This document shows, in pieces, positions 63,959-64,000 of a stretch of DNA of 64,000 nt. The first letter of the stretch is position 1, and every line of letters begins with the position of its first letter. Below the pieces are notes generated by a model. It was given only the letters and a program-made list of their open reading frames with translations, did not search any database and had not been told where the DNA came from. Position numbers and translations under genes: made by a program. This stretch comes from an uncultured Maribacter sp. Its GTDB lineage: Bacteria > Bacteroidota > Bacteroidia > Flavobacteriales > Flavobacteriaceae. The stretch covers positions 162,663 through 226,662 of the forward strand of contig NZ_CANMDU010000008.1 of assembly GCF_947496775.1 (NCBI RefSeq), given 5' to 3'.

Positions 63959-64000
63959 AGAAGGCGGCTTCCTACTCTCCCACTTGGTGTAGCAGTACCA
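63959..64000 (-). rRNA. rrf: 5S ribosomal RNA, 3' end (partial)
   Basis: On the minus strand the window edge reads TGGTACTGCTACACCAAGTG followed by GGAGAGTAGGAAGCCGCC, the conserved 3' third of 5S rRNA (helix IV/V and the terminal stem). The rest of the gene, and presumably 23S and 16S, lie to the right of the window. The 3' boundary is placed by the start of the terminator. Confidence 0.9.

Overview
The window is a piece of a Bacteroidota chromosome, almost certainly family Flavobacteriaceae. The evidence is strong AT-richness, a gliding-motility lipoprotein (GldI), many short lipoproteins and membrane proteins of families confined to Bacteroidota (DUF6122, DUF3810, DUF6452, DUF6048, CCC-motif proteins), a RecF/DciA-like pair, TonB-dependent receptor and OstA-like envelope genes, no visible Shine-Dalgarno sequences, and promoters of the Bacteroidota type (TTG about 19 bases before TAnnTTTG). 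The genus cannot be fixed from the sequence alone. Coding density is very high and nearly everything is core-type. There is no prophage, insertion sequence, CRISPR array or defence island; the only mobile-type gene is a lone NUMOD4/HNH endonuclease-like gene at 20209-20751.

Layout. 1-0.6 kb: end of a WbqC-family gene and a DUF6122 membrane protein. 0.6-6.7 kb (minus): an operon running TPR protein, ribH, small membrane protein, mutL, two rhomboid proteases and an EEP-family hydrolase. 6.9-8.7 kb (plus): recF, a lipoprotein and a DciA/DUF721 gene. 8.7-10.3 kb (minus): ndk and a PhoD-like phosphatase. 10.3-13 kb (plus): NrnA-like DHH phosphoesterase, gldI and a cyclophilin-FKBP fusion. 13-20.2 kb: PepD dipeptidase, DUF3810 putative metalloprotease and two amidohydrolase-family secreted proteins. 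20.2-26 kb (minus): HNH gene, an unknown secreted protein, molybdenum cofactor genes (moeB-like, mobA) and a periplasmic molybdenum hydroxylase (two subunits). 26-33 kb: lipoprotein, TrmH-type methyltransferase, Ste24-like M48 protease, bifunctional (p)ppGpp synthetase/hydrolase, an aberrant Fur-family regulator and purA.

33-42.8 kb (plus): OstA-like protein, class III aminotransferase, TPR protein, two DUF368/PopT polyprenyl-phosphate transporter paralogues, aroE and a DUF349 repeat protein. 42.9-45.9 kb (minus): CBS-pair protein, rny, 6S RNA, zapA and a coiled-coil protein. 46.2-51 kb (plus): M23 endopeptidase, TonB-dependent receptor and a secreted protein. 51-56.7 kb: cysteine desulfurase with a striking palindrome in its promoter, a lipoprotein, an Smr protein, a DUF2752/CCC-motif membrane trio, rocD and a sigma factor with a small membrane partner. 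56.9-64 kb: RlmD-type methyltransferase, DUF6452/DUF6048 envelope pair, RlmL-type methyltransferase, ZIP transporter, DUF4268, a serine hydrolase and the 3' end of a 5S rRNA from an rRNA operon entering from the right.

The most interesting signals are: a perfect 35-bp palindrome over the promoter of the cysteine desulfurase; a recurrent promoter layout in which the TAnnTTTG box ends 4-5 bases before the start codon, which predicts leaderless mRNAs; a MutL whose endonuclease motifs are degenerate; a Fur-family protein without its CxxC, placed between the (p)ppGpp gene and purA; and a structured 6S RNA between zapA and rny. I found no clear new multi-gene system. The nearest candidates are the DUF2752/CCC-motif trio and the sigma factor with its small membrane protein.
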